The notes under the pieces were generated by a model, which worked only from the letters and a program-made list of their open reading frames with translations, did no database searches and was not told the DNA's origin. From contig NZ_QAOV01000010.1 in NCBI RefSeq assembly GCF_003050925.1, forward strand, positions 124,001-188,000: DNA of 64,000 nt, given 5' to 3'. Both the position numbers and the translations under genes were made by a program. This stretch comes from Pseudomonas sp. GV085. Its GTDB lineage: Bacteria; Pseudomonadota; Gammaproteobacteria; Pseudomonadales; Pseudomonadaceae. Below, piece by piece: positions 63,173 to 64,000 of this stretch; the stretch's first letter is position 1, and each line of letters begins with the position of its first letter.

Positions 63173-63805
63173 TTACTCGGTGCTGCCGAGCCCTTGCCAA
63201 TGCTTGAGGCCGATAAAGATAAACCGCAGTTGCTGGGTGATTTTCGCCTGGGGCGTCAGGTGCTCGGGCAAGGCTTCGGCTGGCGGATCGATGATGTCCG
63301 GCAGGGTGGCGAACACGCTTTTGACGATCAGGTCCGCCATGACACTCAGGTCGGCGATGTCCAGATGCTGCAGCTTCGGCATCAGTGACAAGTCCGCCGC
63401 CAGGTCCGAACTGATGTCTTCACGCAAACGGCCGATGGCCTGGCGCACCGGCAGCGAACCGCCGTATTGCTCACGGGCGAGAAACAGGAACTGCGAACGG
63501 TTGGCGCTGACCACGTCGAGAAAGATCCGCACCGAGGCATCGATGATGCCGCCCATCACGAATTCGTTGTGTCGTACCAGGCGAATGGTTTCGCGGAATG
63601 TCTGGCCGACTTCGCTGACCAGCACCAGGCCCAGTTCATCCATATCGGCAAAATGGCGGTAGAAACCGGTCGGTACGATGCCGGCGGTTTTCGCGACTTC
63701 GCGCAGGCTCAGGCTGCCGAATCCTCGGCCTCCATCCATCAGATGCCGGGCAGCATCCATCAGAGCGTTACGGGTTTGTCGTTTCTGTTCGGCGCGGGGC
63801 AGCAT
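63173..63805 (-). CDS. TetR-family regulator, DesT-like
   Basis: 210 aa. N-terminal HTH: SLSLREVAKTAGIVPTGFYRHFADMDELG, which matches the DesT/FabR style of TetR proteins that sense acyl-CoA saturation. From memory, P. aeruginosa desT lies beside ureE, supporting the name. Unlike that arrangement, no desaturase gene is divergent from it here. Start at 63805 (MLPRAEQKRQTRNALMDAA). Confidence 0.8.
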   Translation of the reverse strand: MLPRAEQKRQTRNALMDAARHLMDGGRGFGSLSLREVAKTAGIVPTGFYRHFADMDELGLVLVSEVGQTFRETIRLVRHNEFVMGGIIDASVRIFLDVVSANRSQFLFLAREQYGGSLPVRQAIGRLREDISSDLAADLSLMPKLQHLDIADLSVMADLIVKSVFATLPDIIDPPAEALPEHLTPQAKITQQLRFIFIGLKHWQGLGSTE

Positions 63806-63930
63806 CGCAAGGGTGTTTTCTGGACAGGGACGCGGCGCACTCTAGCAAATCGTCTTTGCCGGCGTCGAATGACTGTAGGGGGGATCAAGCAGGGAAGTGC
63901 GGCATCTATCAAGCGGATCGCTGAAAAGTC

Positions 63931-63960
63931 AAAAGCCCAATCCGGGGATTGGGCTTTTTT
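63931..63960. terminator. Bidirectional terminator
   Basis: AAAAGCCCAATCC/GGATTGGGCTTTTTT with T tracts in both directions. On the minus strand it would end the gene entering from the window edge. Confidence 0.88.
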
Positions 63961-63978
63961 TCAGGGCGGCCATAGGGC

Positions 63979-64000
63979 TTAGCTCGCGGCGCTGTTGCGT
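63979..64000 (-). CDS. Possible 3' end of a gene entering from the right edge
   Basis: On the minus strand the edge sequence reads in one frame as RNSAAS followed by TAA. It lies just upstream of the terminator hairpin, which is where a gene end would be expected. Too short to identify. Confidence 0.3.

Overview
The window is a piece of a Pseudomonas chromosome, almost certainly of the P. fluorescens group. The evidence is gene order (motB-rsgA-orn-queG-nnr-tsaE-amiB-mutL-miaA-hfq-hflXKC-hisZ-purA, then rnr-rlmB-rpsF-rpsR-rplI-dnaB), the braCDEFG and ureEFG/desT-like blocks, high GC with strong G/C third-position bias, and many short palindromic REP elements of the kind that crowd P. fluorescens intergenic regions. 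No plasmid, prophage, IS element, rRNA operon or CRISPR array is visible.

Layout. 1-730: 3' part of motB. 950-3360: an accessory patch between motB and rsgA, holding a small hypothetical gene, a set of nested inverted repeats, and a three-gene minus-strand operon encoding a ThsB-like TIR protein, a caspase-like protease and a second TIR protein. This looks like a Thoeris-type anti-phage system of the TIR/caspase (type IV) kind with an extra TIR, and is the most notable locus here. 3.5-20 kb: conserved housekeeping genes (ribosome maturation, RNA turnover, tRNA modification, cell-wall amidase, mismatch repair, Hfq, HflKC, HisZ, PurA), many with overlapping stop/start codons. 20.2-24.9 kb: a chemoreceptor and a ferric-iron ABC transporter with a probable Fur box. 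25.1-25.4 kb: two identical tRNA-Leu(CAG) genes, each with its own promoter and terminator. 25.7-33 kb: rnr-rlmB, the ribosomal protein operon and dnaB. 33.2-42.6 kb: a YgiQ-type radical SAM protein, then a transglutaminase/DUF2126, ATP-grasp/alpha-E and transglutaminase operon preceded by a sigma-54-like promoter.

42.7-50.8 kb: small proteins, a LOG-family protein, azurin, nadE-pncB (NAD salvage), and a LysR gene facing amaB-amaA (L-pipecolate/L-lysine catabolism). 51.1-56.4 kb: branched-chain amino acid ABC transporter braCDEFG behind a strong sigma-54 promoter match with phased upstream repeats. 56.4-57.3 kb: a gene-free stretch of about 950 bp containing a diverged repeat family that carries DnaA-box-like sequences; this is the second most unusual part of the window. 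57.3-64 kb: a short-chain dehydrogenase, a cation diffusion facilitator, an AGE-family epimerase, urease accessory genes with a HupE/UreJ nickel permease, and a DesT-like TetR regulator.

Several blocks bear on nitrogen supply (branched-chain amino acid uptake, lysine/pipecolate breakdown, urease maturation, NAD salvage). Two of the promoters found by eye are of the sigma-54 class usual for such functions. Intergenic regions are dominated by two REP families, one with core GGAGCGAGC/GCTCGC and one with core GGAGCTGCCGCAGGCTGCGATC. They usually occur as head-to-head pairs between transcription units. All calls come from reading the sequence; no database search was run.
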